The notes below the pieces were generated by a model that was given only the letters and a program-made list of their open reading frames with translations, had not been told where the DNA came from and did not search any database. Shown here in pieces: positions 35,010 through 47,653 of a stretch of 64,000 nucleotides of DNA. The first letter of the stretch is position 1; every line of letters begins with the position of its first letter. The DNA lies in the NCBI RefSeq assembly GCF_021462225.1, contig NC_061802.1, positions 9,567,859 to 9,631,858 on the forward strand. The letters are read 5' to 3'. The position numbers were made by a program, and so were the translations under genes. Origin of the DNA: Girardinichthys multiradiatus (lineage: Eukaryota > Chordata > Actinopteri > Cyprinodontiformes > Goodeidae).

Positions 35010-36016
35010 GTGTAATGAATCTATATGGGAGATGAGATGTTACTTTTTTAATTAGACTGCCAAAATAAATTCCCTAAACAAATTCCCATAAATTCCTATT
35101 TTAATTGACTGAAATGGTCCCTAAAATGTTGCTTTGTCACAATTTTGCTTAATGTTTTAGTCTGAATACAAGATAAACATAAAGAGCTCTCCATAAGCAC
35201 TCTATGTTTTTAAATTGCTTTGAAATTAAAGTGCACTAATTAACAGAATCAATCTGTGTTAAATTTAGAGATGTTAGAGTGTAGCTAGGTGCAGTTTGTT
35301 CACGAGAAAAAGCTTTTACAAGTCAAGAATTAGTATAAAATCGGTCCTAACAATTAATTTTAATGATTGTAATTTTATCAAATGATTGGGGACTACAGAC
35401 TATAAAACTATTTTCTATTTTAGGAGCATTGCCCTCCCAGTCTGACAACACCCTCCACGAACATTTGCAAAAAGCTTCCTTTTTCCAAAACATTTATTTA
35501 TTCACCCATTTTGTGATATGACATCCTTCATTTAGAGCCTGTATTTGCCACGCTGATATATTTGAGCGGTGCCGCTTTACCTCTGCAGCCTCCTGGCAAA
35601 TGCATGCCTGTTGCAAGTCTAAATGGGATATATTTTAAGATATAACTTGTCAAGATGTGTCAAATGGAGGCAGGAGGCAATGCCCATATAAAAAAAGGAT
35701 CAGTGCCATATTTATGTATAATGAGGAGAAGTGTTCTCTGACTGCTTTGCTTTAATAACACACAGTCTGGGTGTGCTATTATTGTAAGCTGTCTAAAAAC
35801 TTTCCCTTCTTGTGTATCACCTTATATCAAAATATTCTACCATGCAGGAGAAACAGTAATGAGTGTGAATGCCTATTTCTCGTGCCACTGTTCATATTTC
35901 TTCACTATGTTTATGTTGAAAGCTGGCTTTGCAACATGGTGGACCAGATAATCAAGGCAGGTAATAAGAAAGACAGTTTTGCTATTTTCACATGACTTTT
36001 AATAAATGAAAACCTT
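35010..36016. other. Intergenic sequence, no feature seen
   Basis: No exon or repeat was recognised. Confidence 0.5.
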
Positions 36017-36154
36017 CACTCACCGGCCACTTTATTAGGTGCACCTTCATGGGCCTCCTTATGTGCATGATGACATTACGTAGTTGCTGCAGAACTGTTA
36101 GCTGGACCAAGAAAATATCCCCATTATCATTACACAACCCCCATTAGCCTAAAC

Positions 36155-36379
36155 CAGGGATGTCAAACTCCAGTCCTCAAGGGCCGGTGTCCTCAAACAT
36201 TTAGATGTGTCCCTGGTCCAACACACCTGAATCTATGGCCGAATTACCTCCTCAGTATGCAGTCAAGTTCTCCAGAATCCTGCTAATGACCTAATTTTTA
36301 GATTCAGGTGTGTTGAAGCAGAGGCACATCTAAAGGTTTCAGGACACTGGCCCTTGAGGACTGAAGTTTGACACCTGTG
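36155..36379. mobile_element. hAT-like MITE nested in a Tc1 fossil
   Basis: This 225-bp element has inverted repeats of about 30 bp (left CAGGGATGTCAAACTCCAGT, right end the complement of CACAGGTGTCAAACTTCAGT). The 8-bp flanks are GCCTAAAC (36147-36154) and GCCTGAAC (36380-36387), a target duplication with one mismatch. An 8-bp duplication is the hAT signature. It has no coding capacity. Confidence 0.9.
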
Positions 36380-36749
36380 GCCTGAACTGTTTATATGAGG
36401 CAGGATGGACCTGTGTTTTCATGTTCTTTACATCAGACTCCAACCCTAGCATCTAAATGTTACAGCTCAAATTGAGAAACATTTCCAATCTCTTTTGTCC
36501 AGTTTTGGTGGGTATGTGTGAACTGTAGCCTCGGTTTCCTGTTCTTAAGGAAGAGTGGCACTTTTGCTCAGTATGGTATACTGCTGCTGTACCCCATGTG
36601 CTTCAAAGTTTGATAAATGGTGCATTCAAAGATGTTGTTCCATTTACCTGTTTTCTAATAAGTGCTACAAAGCTGAGATGGCTCTATGTGAAAATCCTAG
36701 TAGATCAACATTTAATGAAATGCTTAGACCTGCCTGTCAGGCACCAATA

Positions 36750-37038
36750 GTAAATGGTAAAAGGCCTGTACTTGTATAGCGCTTTATTTATTCCTTAGAC
36801 CACCTATTTATACACACATTCACACACTGACAGTGCTAAGCTACACTGTAGCCACAACTGCCTTGGGTCAGATTGACAGAAGCATGCAATCGGCACCACA
36901 AGGCCCTCTGACCAGCATCAGCAGGCAGGGCGTGTGGAGTGTCTGGCCCAAGGACAGAATGACTGAGACACATGGAGCGGAAGTTCGGACCAGCAATCCA
37001 CCGGTTACAGGACAGACTCCTACCTGAGCCACAGGTCT
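36750..37038. mobile_element. Short dispersed element with 8-bp direct repeats
   Basis: This 289-bp insertion starts GTAAATGGTAAAAGGCCTGT and includes TTGTATAGCGCTTTA. The flanks are CACCAATA (36742-36749) and CACCAATG (37039-37046). Related sequence occurs at about 60690-60855. I see no clear terminal inverted repeat, so its class is open. The 8-bp flank suggests a hAT-mobilised element. Confidence 0.65.
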
Positions 37039-37237
37039 CACCAATGACCATACAACTTTGAAATCGACTCAGTCAGTCCCTGTTCTTCCTCATCCTGATG
37101 CTCAGTCTGAACCTCAATAAGTTGTTTTTATCACATCTAGATGCGTAAATGCACTGAGTTGCTGCTATGTCTGATTTGCTATTTATGTTACCAAGCTATT
37201 GAACAGGTGTACCTAATAAAGTGACCAGAAGTGAGTG

Positions 37238-38563
37238 TTTTGTAAATTTAGTGCTGCATTTCTGCCAATCTTTCTCAATAACTGAAATTGTTTGTGCAGC
37301 TGAGCAGCCATCTGCTCATCCAAGGTTTCTCTGATTAGACAGTACATGTTGACATAACATGTTCTCTTTATGGAGCCCTGCTGTTACACATTTGCACCCA
37401 TATTCTGAGCAGAATATTTCTGGTCTTCTCCAAACCTTTATAAAAATGTACGATATTAACCATGTTAATTTGACGATTTCCTTCTTTTGACAGCCATTCC
37501 TTTGGTTGTTGAAAATCTTTCTGAACTATGAATCTGTTGTGTAACTGCTACTACATGATTCTACTCTAAATGATTTCTCATCTCAGTTTTCTTACATTTA
37601 TTTGTTGAATCAATAGAATTCCCTTAGAGATAGGGTGTCATGGACAAACTGAGTTACAGCTTTTGTTAACAAAGGATGGTGATGTAAGAAACATAGATCA
37701 TAAAATCAACTTAAACGGATTAAACAGTGGGCAGAGGATGTGTTTCTAAACAGAAAGGCAGTGATAACGCTTTGAAGATGGTCTGTCTGCACTTTTCATG
37801 GACTGTAAATGCCTTGAAGTATAACCAAATTATTTTAAAGCAGGGCATTATACAACAGTAGTGAGTAAAGGACACACACACATGTCATTTCACAAACTCT
37901 CACACAAGTGAAATAATTGTTTCCATGTGCTGCAGACCTTTCTGATTTGGCAAAGTTGCGTGAGAGCAGCAAATGATTACCAAGTTTAGAACCAAAGGGT
38001 TCAGTACCACAGCTGTGACAAAACCAATGTAATTGGATACAGAAGGGATTTGTCACCCTGCAAAAAGTCTTCACATTCCTGCTTCTTGTATCAGATTAAG
38101 GACATTTTGCTGTGCTTTGTCCGTGTGCTAGACAGTTTGGACAAGTTCTTGCTGGCTTATGTGTTTTAATGCGATTGTAGACAGTGTTCTGATTGATTGA
38201 CACTCCGATTTTGTTTTTGGGTTCTTTCTTCTATGTGTGTAGCCCAATCCAGCTGAATATTTTATAGTTCAATAGTTTGCAGTCTTGGCTTAATTTATGC
38301 TTCTTTATTTTATTTTACATTCATGGAGCCTTTAGGGCTGTGGGTAATAATGAGTCAGGGATTCTGTTTTAGCATACATACACTGTTATTTTAGGTGTCA
38401 ATTGGGCAGTATTCCAACCACAAATTAGGTAATTCGTTTGGTCTTAAAATGAATTAAATTGAGAAAATTAAAGATCTGATTACATTTTATTTTATTGTAC
38501 AGGTATGTCTAAATAATAATTTATCTCTTGAAAATGTTGAACATTTTTTGCCACTCATTTCAT
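37238..38563. other. Intergenic sequence, no feature seen
   Basis: No exon or repeat was recognised. Confidence 0.5.
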
Positions 38564-39571
38564 AAGGTGAAACTCATATTTTAGAGGTTCATTAAACAGA
38601 GTGAAATATTTCAAGCCTTTATTTCTTGTTTTTTAATGATTATGGCTAAGAAATACTGAAAACCTAAACTTCACTGTCTCAGAAAATCTGAATTTTACAT
38701 AAGATCATTAGTAAAATTTTAAACAGAAATGTCAGACTTCTAAAAAGACCATTCATTTCTATGCATCAGTGCTTGGCTGGGCTTTTTTTTACCTGAAATA
38801 TTGCATTGATGAGGCGTGGCATGGAGATGATCAGCCTGTGTTTCTGCTGAGGTGTAATGGAAAACCGGATTGTTTTGATAGCAGCCTCCAGGTCATCTGC
38901 ATTGTTGGGTCTGGTGTTTCTCATCTTTCTCTTGACAATAACCAATAGACTTTTTTATGTGTGGGCAGGTGTCAAGACCTGCTGGGAAATGAAATCATCG
39001 TCCACATAAAGCTTGTCAGCAGAAGGAAGCATGAACTGCTCTAACATTCCCTGGTAAATGGATGCATTGGCTGTGGACTTCAGAAAACCAACACCAGCAA
39101 ATAACATGGCCCCTGAAATGCAAAATGTAATTTTATCTGAAAAGAAGACTTTAGACCACTGAGCAACAGTCCGATTCTTTTTCTCCTTAGCCCATGTCAG
39201 ACGCTTCTGATGTTGTGTCTGGTTCAGGAGTGGCTTGACACGAGAAATGCAAGATTTATAGACCATGTGTAGGATTCATCTGTGCTTAGTGTCTCTTTAT
39301 GTGCTGACTGCAGCCTCAGTCCACTATTTGTGAAGCCCCTTACAAATTCTTGAATGGGTTTTGCTTGACAATCCTCTCAAGACTGTGGTTATCCCTGTTG
39401 CTGGTGCATCTTTTCCTACCACACTTTATCCTTTCACTCAACTTTCTACAACACTGTGAACGACTGACTTCTTTAGCTATGACCTTTTGTCATTGGCTTA
39501 CAAAAAATAAAGGCTTGACATATTTCACTGCCTCTGTAATGAATCTATATACTATATGAGTTTCACCTAAG
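38564..39571 (-). mobile_element. Tc1 fossil with GGTGAAACTCATAT ends
   Basis: The ends are inverted: AAGGTGAAACTCATATTTTA at about 38565 and the complement of TAGGTGAAACTCATATAGTA at about 39570. A decayed transposase reads on the minus strand at 39266-38955: RVKPLLNQTQHQKRLTWAKE, then AQWSKVFFSDK and QFMLPSADKLYVDDDFISQQ. It is related at protein level to the 27-kb family but much older. Confidence 0.82.
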
Positions 39572-40879
39572 TTGATGGCATAAGTAATGTTTTATTTTTT
39601 AGGTAATAAATGTCCTCAACTTCAAACGCTGTTACCTCCTTGTAGCCACCCACCAGCCCCTGACATTGGTCTGAGGAATCTGGTTTCCTCAGTATTAGAG
39701 GTTAGATGTTCAATGGTTTTCTTGTATATACAGCCTATTTCAACTCACCCCACAACATTTCAGAAGGGTGTTTTACTCCATCCAGGACTTTTTATTTTGT
39801 AGTTTTCAAACCTGTCTTTTGCTGATTTACAAGTTTTCTGGGGGCATTGTCATGTTGCAGGGTACAGTTCTGCTTCAGTTTTATAACAACACAGGTTGTA
39901 ATGGATTGTCCTATTTTTTTACATGACTGTAGTTGGCAGAAGGTATCATGTTTTTCAGATTTCTCCAGTTTTATCAGCTTCGTAGGAGCACAAAAGGTCT
40001 CATTATTATGTTTCATTCCTCAAAATATTCCCATTGTCAAAATAAGATCATGAAAAGACTGCAATAAAAATTCAGATTGAAGCAGCAACAGTATTTGACC
40101 CTACAGATATCCCAGTTAGCTAAGTCAACAAAGATGTTTGCACACTGAATATTGCTTGTCTGATGTATTTGGACCATTTTCTAAGCTTTACAAGGCCACA
40201 ACACTTTTTTTTGTAAAGTTTAAACTTTTTCTGACTTAGAAAAAAATAAATGTCTCTCTTTCCTTGATCATTTATTTGAACAATCTTTAAAAAAGACTGT
40301 CTCCTAATTTGTAATTGGCTACAAAATGCAGCTAATCAGTTGCAGTCTCTGGACCTGGGATGAGAACTTAAGGATGTTAACAGACTGTTACTGGTATTTC
40401 TGTACAACCTCAGACACTTCATAATCTCTACAACTAATTGGTTGCAGTGATATAAATAGCTGCATGTATATTTACTAGTTTTACATATGAGATTAATGAT
40501 TCCTCTGGGGAGCAAGTGGGGACATTTAGTTGAATTTTTCCTTAAAACCACTAGACAAAATATAAAACTAACAAGACTGATGGTTTTCTAAGACAACTTG
40601 AGTCTGAAACAATACATTTTTTTTAGTTTTTAAAATGATCTTCTACAGGTTACCCAATTGCTTTCAGCGCAAATAAAAATAAAACAGTTTGTAAGCTCAT
40701 CATTTTAACAGTGTATTCCTCTGAGAGCGGCAGCACACTGCTGGCCCTACAGCTATAAAACCACAATGACGCAAATCCAGGGGCCACATAATTTGCTGTA
40801 AAACAGGAGATATTTAACCCTTTGTGGTCAAGATTAAATTTTGCCACATGGAAAACACGAAGACCCTGTGTTGGATATA
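39572..40879. other. Intergenic sequence, possible transposon remnants
   Basis: The stretch 39800-40250 has the texture of a very old Tc1 copy, but I cannot align a motif. Confidence 0.35.
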
Positions 40880-42147
40880 CAGGGGTTGAACAATGAAACT
40901 GAAACACCTGGTTTTAGACCACAACAATTTATTAGTATGGTGTAGGGCCTGTTTTTGCGGCCAATACAGCGTCAATTTGTCTTGGAAATGACATAAACAA
41001 GTCCTGCACAGTGGTCAGAGGGATTTTAAGCTATTCTTCTTGCAGGATAGTGGCCAGGTCACTACGTGATACTGGTGGAGGAAAACGTTTCCTGACTGGC
41101 TCCTCCAAAACACCCCAAAGTGGCTCAATAATATTTAGATCTGGTGACTGTGCAGACCATGGGAGATGTTCAACTTCACTTTCATGTTCCTCAAACCAAT
41201 CTTTCACCAGTCTTGCTGTGTGTATTGGTGCATTGTCATCCTGATACACAGCACCGCCTTCAGGATACAATGTTTGAACCATTGGATGCACATGGTCCTC
41301 AAGAATGGTTTGGTAGTCCTTGGCAGTGACGTGTCCATCTAGCACAAGTATTGGGCCAAGGGAATGCCATGATATGGCAGCCCAAACCATCACTGATCCA
41401 CCCCCATGCTTCACTCTGGGCATGCAACAGTCTGGGTGGTACGCTTCTTTGGGGCTTCTCCACACCGTAACTCTCCCGGATGTGGGGAAAACAGTAAAGG
41501 TGGACTCATCAGAGAACAATACATGTTTCACATTGTCCACAGCCCAAGATTTGCGCTCCTTGCACCATTGAAACCGACGTTTGGCATTGGCATGAGTGAC
41601 CAAGGTTTTGGCTATAGCAGCCCGGCCGTGTATATTGACCCTGTGGAGCTCCCGACAGACAGTTCTGGTGGAAACAGGAGAGTTGAGGTGCATATTTAAT
41701 TCTGCCGTGATTTGGGCAGCCATGGTTTTATGTTTTTTGGATAGAATCCGGGTTAGCACCCAAACATCCCTTTCAGACAGCTTCCTCTTGCGTCCACAGT
41801 TAATCCTGTTGGATGTGGTTCGTCCTTCTTGGTGGTATGCTGACATTACCCTGGATACCGTGGCTCTTGATACATCACAAAGACTTGCTGTCTTGGTCAC
41901 AGATGCACCAGCAAGACGTGCACCAACAATTTGTCCTTTTTTGAACTCTGGTATGTCACCCATAATGTTGTGTGCATTTCAATATTTTGAGCAAAACTGT
42001 GCTCTTACCCTGCTAATTGAACCTTCACACTGCTCTTACTGGTGGAATGTGCAATCAATGAAGACTGGCTACCAGGCTGGTCCAATTTAGCCATGAAATC
42101 TCCCACACTATAATGACAAGTGTTTCAGTTTCATTGTCCAACCCCTG
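40880..42147 (-). mobile_element. Tc1 element, second family, complete
   Basis: This 1268-bp element is flanked by TA on both sides. The ends open CAGGGGTTGAACAATGAAAC on the left and CAGGGGTTGGACAATGAAAC on the right, giving inverted repeats of about 30 bp. These are much shorter than in the 27-kb family. The transposase occupies most of the length. Confidence 0.95.
40932..41963 (-). pseudogene. Tc1 transposase with a single nonsense codon
   Basis: The frame begins MGDIPEFKKGQIVGARLAGA. The catalytic motifs are FSDESTF, YQDDNAPIHTA and SPDLNIIEPLW. An in-frame TAG at 41031-41033 stops it after 310 residues. The same frame continues to TPY-stop at 40932, for 343 codons in all. The context LQEE-stop-LKIPL suggests that the TAG replaced a TGG Trp codon. 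The catalytic acids lie upstream of the stop, so only the last 32 residues are lost. Confidence 0.92.
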
Positions 42148-42639
42148 TATGTATAAATTTCTGACAAATATTTCTGCGACTCAGCCCACTTAATTGTGGT
42201 TTCTGACTAATAACCATAAATTCAGATTAATCCTTTCTCCTTACTAACATCAAAGATCCATTCTGTGTGCACTGCAATTGGATAAAAAATATATATATCT
42301 AACAGTCATGCATCATTTTCTGCCACCTTTTAGTGACTGTATTCTAGGTAGCCATTTACTGTAACTACTGTACTGTAAAGATGCATTTTTTGACTTAGAT
42401 TTTATTACTAGATAATTAAATATATGTTAAAACAAGGTTCGGGTATAAAATGAGTCTTTTCAAGTCAGTGAGATTGTTAAGACTATTGAAAGCTTAGGTG
42501 TACAGTATGTACTTACTTTAGGTGCAGTTAGAGATGTACCAAATAAAGGTTTCTTGGCTAGCTTTTCATGGTTCCTTTCAAAACTCCTTAGGATTTTTAT
42601 TGGTAGAATCTAAAAATATTTCCTTACCTATTTGATCTG

Positions 42640-43016
42640 AAGTGACCTGTGGATGCTTGTTAATTGGTCTCACTCCTTCTGTCTCCCTGCAGTCTTTTCC
42701 ACACCTGTTCCTAGTTTCCCTTGATTACCTTGTCTTGCTGTTCATTGGTTCTCCTTGCATTTCCTGTTTGTATATATGCTCCTTAGTTGCCTTTGTTCCC
42801 CGCCGTGTCACTGTCATCGTGTGGTCATAGACAGGTTAGATTTTCATGTTAGGTCACATTAGATTACGCCTGGTTCCTGTGTCCTGTGTCTTGGCCTGAT
42901 TCTGGTTTCTCTGCCTGGTCCGTGAGTGAGAACAATAAATCTCGGACTTTCCTTCATTATCTGACTCCTGGCGTCTCCTTCTCTGCACTTTGGTCCTTCC
43001 CAAAACCCAGTCATGA
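42640..43016 (+). mobile_element. Truncated copy of the GTGAC/CATGACA LTR-like family
   Basis: The 3' half resembles 10243-11120: CCACACCTGTTCCTAG, TTGATTACC, GAACAATAAATCTCGG, CTGCACTTTGGTCC, then CAGTCATGACA. The 5' half is missing and I find no flanking repeat. Confidence 0.6.
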
Positions 43017-43589
43017 CAATTATGTCATAAATTTCCACAAAACCTATGCTGGTGCTGTGTTTTTGTCATCTGAACCATTCCATTGCTCAAATATCTACAT
43101 TTGACCTGCAATGAAACAGGCATATTTAAACTTATTTTAACTAAAATTTCTGCAAGCCACTGATACAAACGATTTCAGCATTTCTACAGGTTTTTCACAA
43201 GCATCTGCTTCACATAAGGCAATGAAGTTATTTTATTGTACCCTGGCAAGGAACTGTAATACTTAATTTATATATTAACTGACATTTGCATACTCCTCTT
43301 GTTAAAAGCAGGATATGTCCCCTTTAAATATCATCGCTACTTCTGATGTGAACAATTCTAGCTTATTTTATTGGGGATTGATTTAGATATCAATAAAAAA
43401 TTTGTGGGTTAAACCATCTTTTTCCACAAGTTTTCAGTGCCTTATGTAAATAAAGGGTATTCCTCACAACTTTACATTCAGATAAGATTTTGTTTTTGTT
43501 TTTGTGAAAGTACCCATATCAACATTGATACCTTTTCAGTAGTATTGTATTTAGTTAAATTTAGAATAATGAGCGAAAATAATTTTTAG

Positions 43590-44400
43590 GACATTTAAAA
43601 TAATTTCTTCATATTCAGACCCCCTTGTGCACTATCTATACTCAATATTTGGTATATTTGGGTTTTGAAATGAATGACATAAAATTTGTTGGAATTTTGA
43701 CCCATTGCTCCTGACAGAACTGTTGTCACTGTGTCGGATTTCTGGGCTATGTTGCTCACACACCTTTTCAGCAAATACAGAGAATGATACCACCACCAGC
43801 ATACTTCATATTCACTTTTTTTTCCCAAAACTGATGGTCATTCTGGGCAAACTACTATTTTTGTTTCATCAGAGCACACGACATGTCACCAGAAATGTAA
43901 GGTCTTGGTCTCTGAGTGCATTAAAAATCTTTCAGCCCATGTCAGTACAGGACCCCTTTTTACCAGCTTCAGCCAGCAACTTTATTTAGACCTTTGCTTT
44001 TGTTCTGTCATGGCAGCGCCTGTGAGTGGGCAGCAAAGCCTCGGTGACCCATCCCCCCCTTGTCTGGTGTCATGATGTATGTTTGGATGGGTTGTACTGG
44101 AATTCTAATTTCCCCTCGGGGATCAATAAAGTATCTTTGAATTGAATTGAATTGAATTTATTCACACATTTTGTACCAAAACACATTAATCTCTGTGACA
44201 AAGTACATGTCTTTTTCCTGAAAGTTAATATTGCTGGAGTATGTTGTTTATTGAACATGGCACCTACTGGCATCTGGAAATTGAGCCACACTGGTGGATA
44301 ATCCTCTTTTTGTTCTCTTGCCTGATTTCTTTAGATTTTCCTGTCATGTCACATAAGAAAACAGTGTCTTTGAGGTGAGCTCTAAAATACTTTTCTAGTA
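43590..44400 (-). mobile_element. Tc1 fossil, interrupted by a LINE 3' tail
   Basis: Decayed transposase words are seen on the minus strand (around 43770-43990, including a KYAGGG-like stretch opposite CACCACCAGCATACTTC). The sequence resumes after a LINE-like tail at 44030-44158. No frame survives and the ends are approximate. Confidence 0.45.
44030..44158 (+). mobile_element. LINE 3'-end fragment with TTGAA tail
   Basis: TTTCCCCTCGGGGATCAATA, then AAGTATCTTTG and a run of (AATTG) units form a LINE-type 3' end with a short tandem-repeat tail. Only the 3' end is present, as expected of a 5'-truncated insertion. Confidence 0.55.
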
Positions 44401-45964
44401 GAACCAACCACTCAAAGCACTTAACACTAGAGCCATATTCACGCAGTTGTTCTCAGAAACATGCACACATCCATACACTAATGAGCATATGTAACAGGAG
44501 GAAGATGGAATCAAATCCACAACCTTTGGATTGCAAGAAGACCCACTGAGCCACATTTGTCCCTAAACCATCCCATCAAAAGCTTACAAAGCTGTGACAT
44601 CAGAATCTGGGTTTTCCAAATTGTTTTGAGGTATAATATCCTTAATGTTCTCTCTTGTATTTTGGTATTTAAAAACTAAATTAACCAATTACAAGGGAAA
44701 TGTAGGTAAGCCTCTGAGATTGAAGAATGTAAAATGAAAAAAACTTTTTTAAAAATCGCTTTCATTATTCTAACTTTTAGAAAATATAAATATTTTGGTC
44801 AATCTAACTGATCTAAAATAGATGTATTCCTCTCTTCTCATTTACTCAAATTACAGCAAGTGGCTTCTGTCCATGAATCTGGTTCTATTAAATAGTCTGC
44901 TAAAAGACTGCTCAGCAGCAGTGAGGACACATCTACAGTTGACATCAAAGTGTTGTGTGGTTTGAAGAAAGAAATACATTTTGTTTTGATTGGGATTTTT
45001 AACCAAAACAACCTTATAAGCACAATGCACCTTTCTTGTGATCTATTTTATTCATTTTTTAAATTATTCAAACGCTGAAGACACTTGGAAATTTTCCGGT
45101 GTGGAGTCTAGACTCTATTTTATCTACCAAGCAAGCCATTTCTTTTTTTGTGGTGGAAATGTCCCATCTTTCCCTTTGTGCCACTTCAGGGAAAAGTTAA
45201 GTGGTGTCATTTACGTCGACTATTGGGAAATGATTCGCTCTGTTTTTAGCTTTGTTAGATAACTGGATAATCCAGATGGACCGCAACTCCTCTGTTACAA
45301 GAACAGCCTCCGGTCGTATATGTAATACATATACGCAAGTAGGTTTCATCGAATCAGAAGCAAGAAGCAAGACTGAGAGAGACTTCTTCAATGGAAAATA
45401 GGAAAGTGTGTCAGAGGGGTGAAGGAAAAAATGAAAGATTGGACTCTCCTAAAGAAGGGGGTTGCACATTAAGACTCAGGGATGTGAGCATAGAAGAAAA
45501 TAAAAAGAAGTGAATACAAAGCAAAACAAGGTGACAATTGACTGGGGTTACTCGTATGTATTTTCACTAAACGTTTTTGGGTTTATTGTTGTTAGAAACA
45601 GTTGGTTTAAACTCTTTTGCTTTGTTCTTATATACATACATTTGGTTTTAAAAGTAGCTTTGTAAGAAACCTTGCTCTAATTTAACACTTGAGATGATAT
45701 GGCCAAATAGGCCTTCATTCTTACTGATTTTTGTTGCAGCAAAGTTCATAAAGAATTAACTTAAGTTTGTATAGTTAAGCCCAAAATAATTTATACCCCC
45801 GCTATGTTTAGATTTAAAATTACCTTCATTCAACTAAGACGTTTGTTTCTGAGACTGAGATCTCTTAAACAAAGTAAAAGCAGTATCTATTTGGAAGATG
45901 TTGGGACCCACAGCCATGGTTACAACTTGAAAGGCCAGTACAGACTTTCCTGGAACTTTCAAAA
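44401..45964. other. Intergenic sequence, no feature seen
   Basis: No exon or repeat was recognised. Confidence 0.45.
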
Positions 45965-47600
45965 TAAATTGCATTAACCTACTTCCGGCACAGCCAGGAG
46001 ACGGGGTAACTCCAGACTTCCTGTGACGTCACTGTCCAAATAAAAGCACCGCTCTTGCTACATCCTGCCTCTTCCACATGGCCTCCAGAGGGACCGGATA
46101 GGGGGGAACAGCGCGTTAATGTCTCTTTGCTGGCAAACAGACAGAACTCTTCAACTAGATCTGAGAGTGTCATACAATTATCGATCATATGCACTAAGAT
46201 AAGTACAAATGAATAACTGTCTGTGTATCCGGTAGATTCATTCATGAATGGGAATTAAGGTACAAGCCTGGCTTTACTTTCTCTCTGAGGCCTGCAGAAG
46301 CAAACGGTGTTCCAGAGAGTTCTCTGCAAAGCAGAGTGGAGCAGTTTCCCAGTCTGAAAGGACAAAAGGAGCCTCATCCTATGATAACGTGCAGTATGGT
46401 CAGCGGACAGAACGAGCCGTCTTTCATCCACAGCTCCGGAGGTTAGCTGGAAGCTGACCCTTTGTTCACAGAGCTTTCTTCAAACTTCGTCGTCGCCCGG
46501 ACAACACAACACGTTCATACGAGGTTTGGTGTTTGGGGAGAGTAGAGAAAGATTTAGATTGAAATGATCTGAACGTTTCATTCTGTGAAGTTTGGTTTTG
46601 TTTGCATGAAACTCAGCTATCTTGGTGCTAGCAGGCTATCTGCAGCACATGTGCTCAGCTTTGTGTTCTGTGTTTGTGGGTTTTTAAAGTTTAGACAAAC
46701 TTTATTTAAAGGGTGATTTTAAACACAGAAGATTGATCATAACGCGCCGTCCACGCTCATGCATTTTAACCCTTTTATTTTAAAGGTGTGTGTTTGATTT
46801 TGGTGCTAAGCTATTAGCTTCCTTTGTTAGCTTTCACTGCTAACAAGCTAAGAACACGTGCTTGCCTGCTAGGGAACATTTAACAGAAAGGTTGTTAGTT
46901 TTCAATCCAGTAAATAATTGTCCCTAAACATTATTTTACTAAATCTGATAACTAAGTAAACACCATTAAGCCCGATTTCTCCAGAAAGATTTGTCTCTTT
47001 TCCAACATTCCCTTAATATGTTTTTAAATATTATTTTAATAAATAAAGGCAGCTAATTAGACACCGTTGAGAAATGGTCATCCAGAAGATTGGTTTTATT
47101 CAGCAGATCAATCTTAAAACATTATTTTATTAAAATAATATTTTATCTGATCTTGCATTGTGAATGGTTGTCTAAACATTTGCTGATTATTGCCTAAGTT
47201 GGTTCCAAGACTAACTTAACTTCACTTCCAGATTCTTCAAGATAATCCTTGGTTCTCAAACATAAACATTGCATGGTAATGTTGCATCACTCTTTTGGTC
47301 ATGGTTTTCAATCATCTTTGATCCACTTGTTTATATTGTATATAGCCCATTAATCTTCCCTATTCTTTAATTCTGCTTGGTAGTTTAGTTGGATTGTTTT
47401 AGCTTGTTGATTGAAATATGTTTGACTTTGAGTTGACTTATTTTTGTTAATAAATTCTTGTGTTTTAAGAAATTGTGTGAATTCATTCCATGTGTGCAGA
47501 GTTTTGCTGTTCAATAATGTCAGAGCTCGTCTCACACCTTTCTATTTTGTCCTAATACCATCGCCTTACTGGGCTGGTATTCACAGGATAACCCTTAACA
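45965..47600 (+). repeat. LTR-like or promoter-bearing repeat, unclassified
   Basis: A plus-oriented stretch with a CRE and TATA-like box near its left end and AATAAA at 47449-47454, without a long frame. The wording of 46600-47600 is familiar to me as a dispersed sequence of cyprinodont-type fish genomes, but I cannot name it. No TG...CA ends or target duplication could be fixed. It could instead be the 5' part of an unrecognised host transcript. Confidence 0.35.
46024..46047 (+). promoter_or_regulatory. Consensus CRE with TATA-like box
   Basis: The palindromic CRE TGACGTCA is at 46024-46031. CAAATAAAAGC, a TATA-like sequence, follows within 10 bp. The surrounding 45990-46110 is GC-richer than the flanks. 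This arrangement is common in LTR promoters and in cAMP-responsive gene promoters. Confidence 0.5.
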
Positions 47601-47653
47601 GACCAAAATATTATCTGATAAAATATTAGTATTAAATATTAAATAAATAAATA

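Larger units (their letters stand above)
36017..37237 (-). mobile_element. Tc1 fossil, third family, with two nested short elements
   Basis: Both ends match the 51.5-kb element (CACTCACCGGCCACTTTATT on the left, complement of AATAAAGTGACCAGAAGTGAG on the right). The coding region is decayed beyond an open frame. Two younger elements sit inside it (36155-36379 and 36750-37038), each with 8-bp direct repeats, so this copy is the oldest layer. Confidence 0.82.

Noticed and set aside
46248..46457. 69-codon frame downstream of the CRE/TATA-like box
   Set aside because: It resembles no protein I know. The region looks like a leader or a repeat, not coding sequence.
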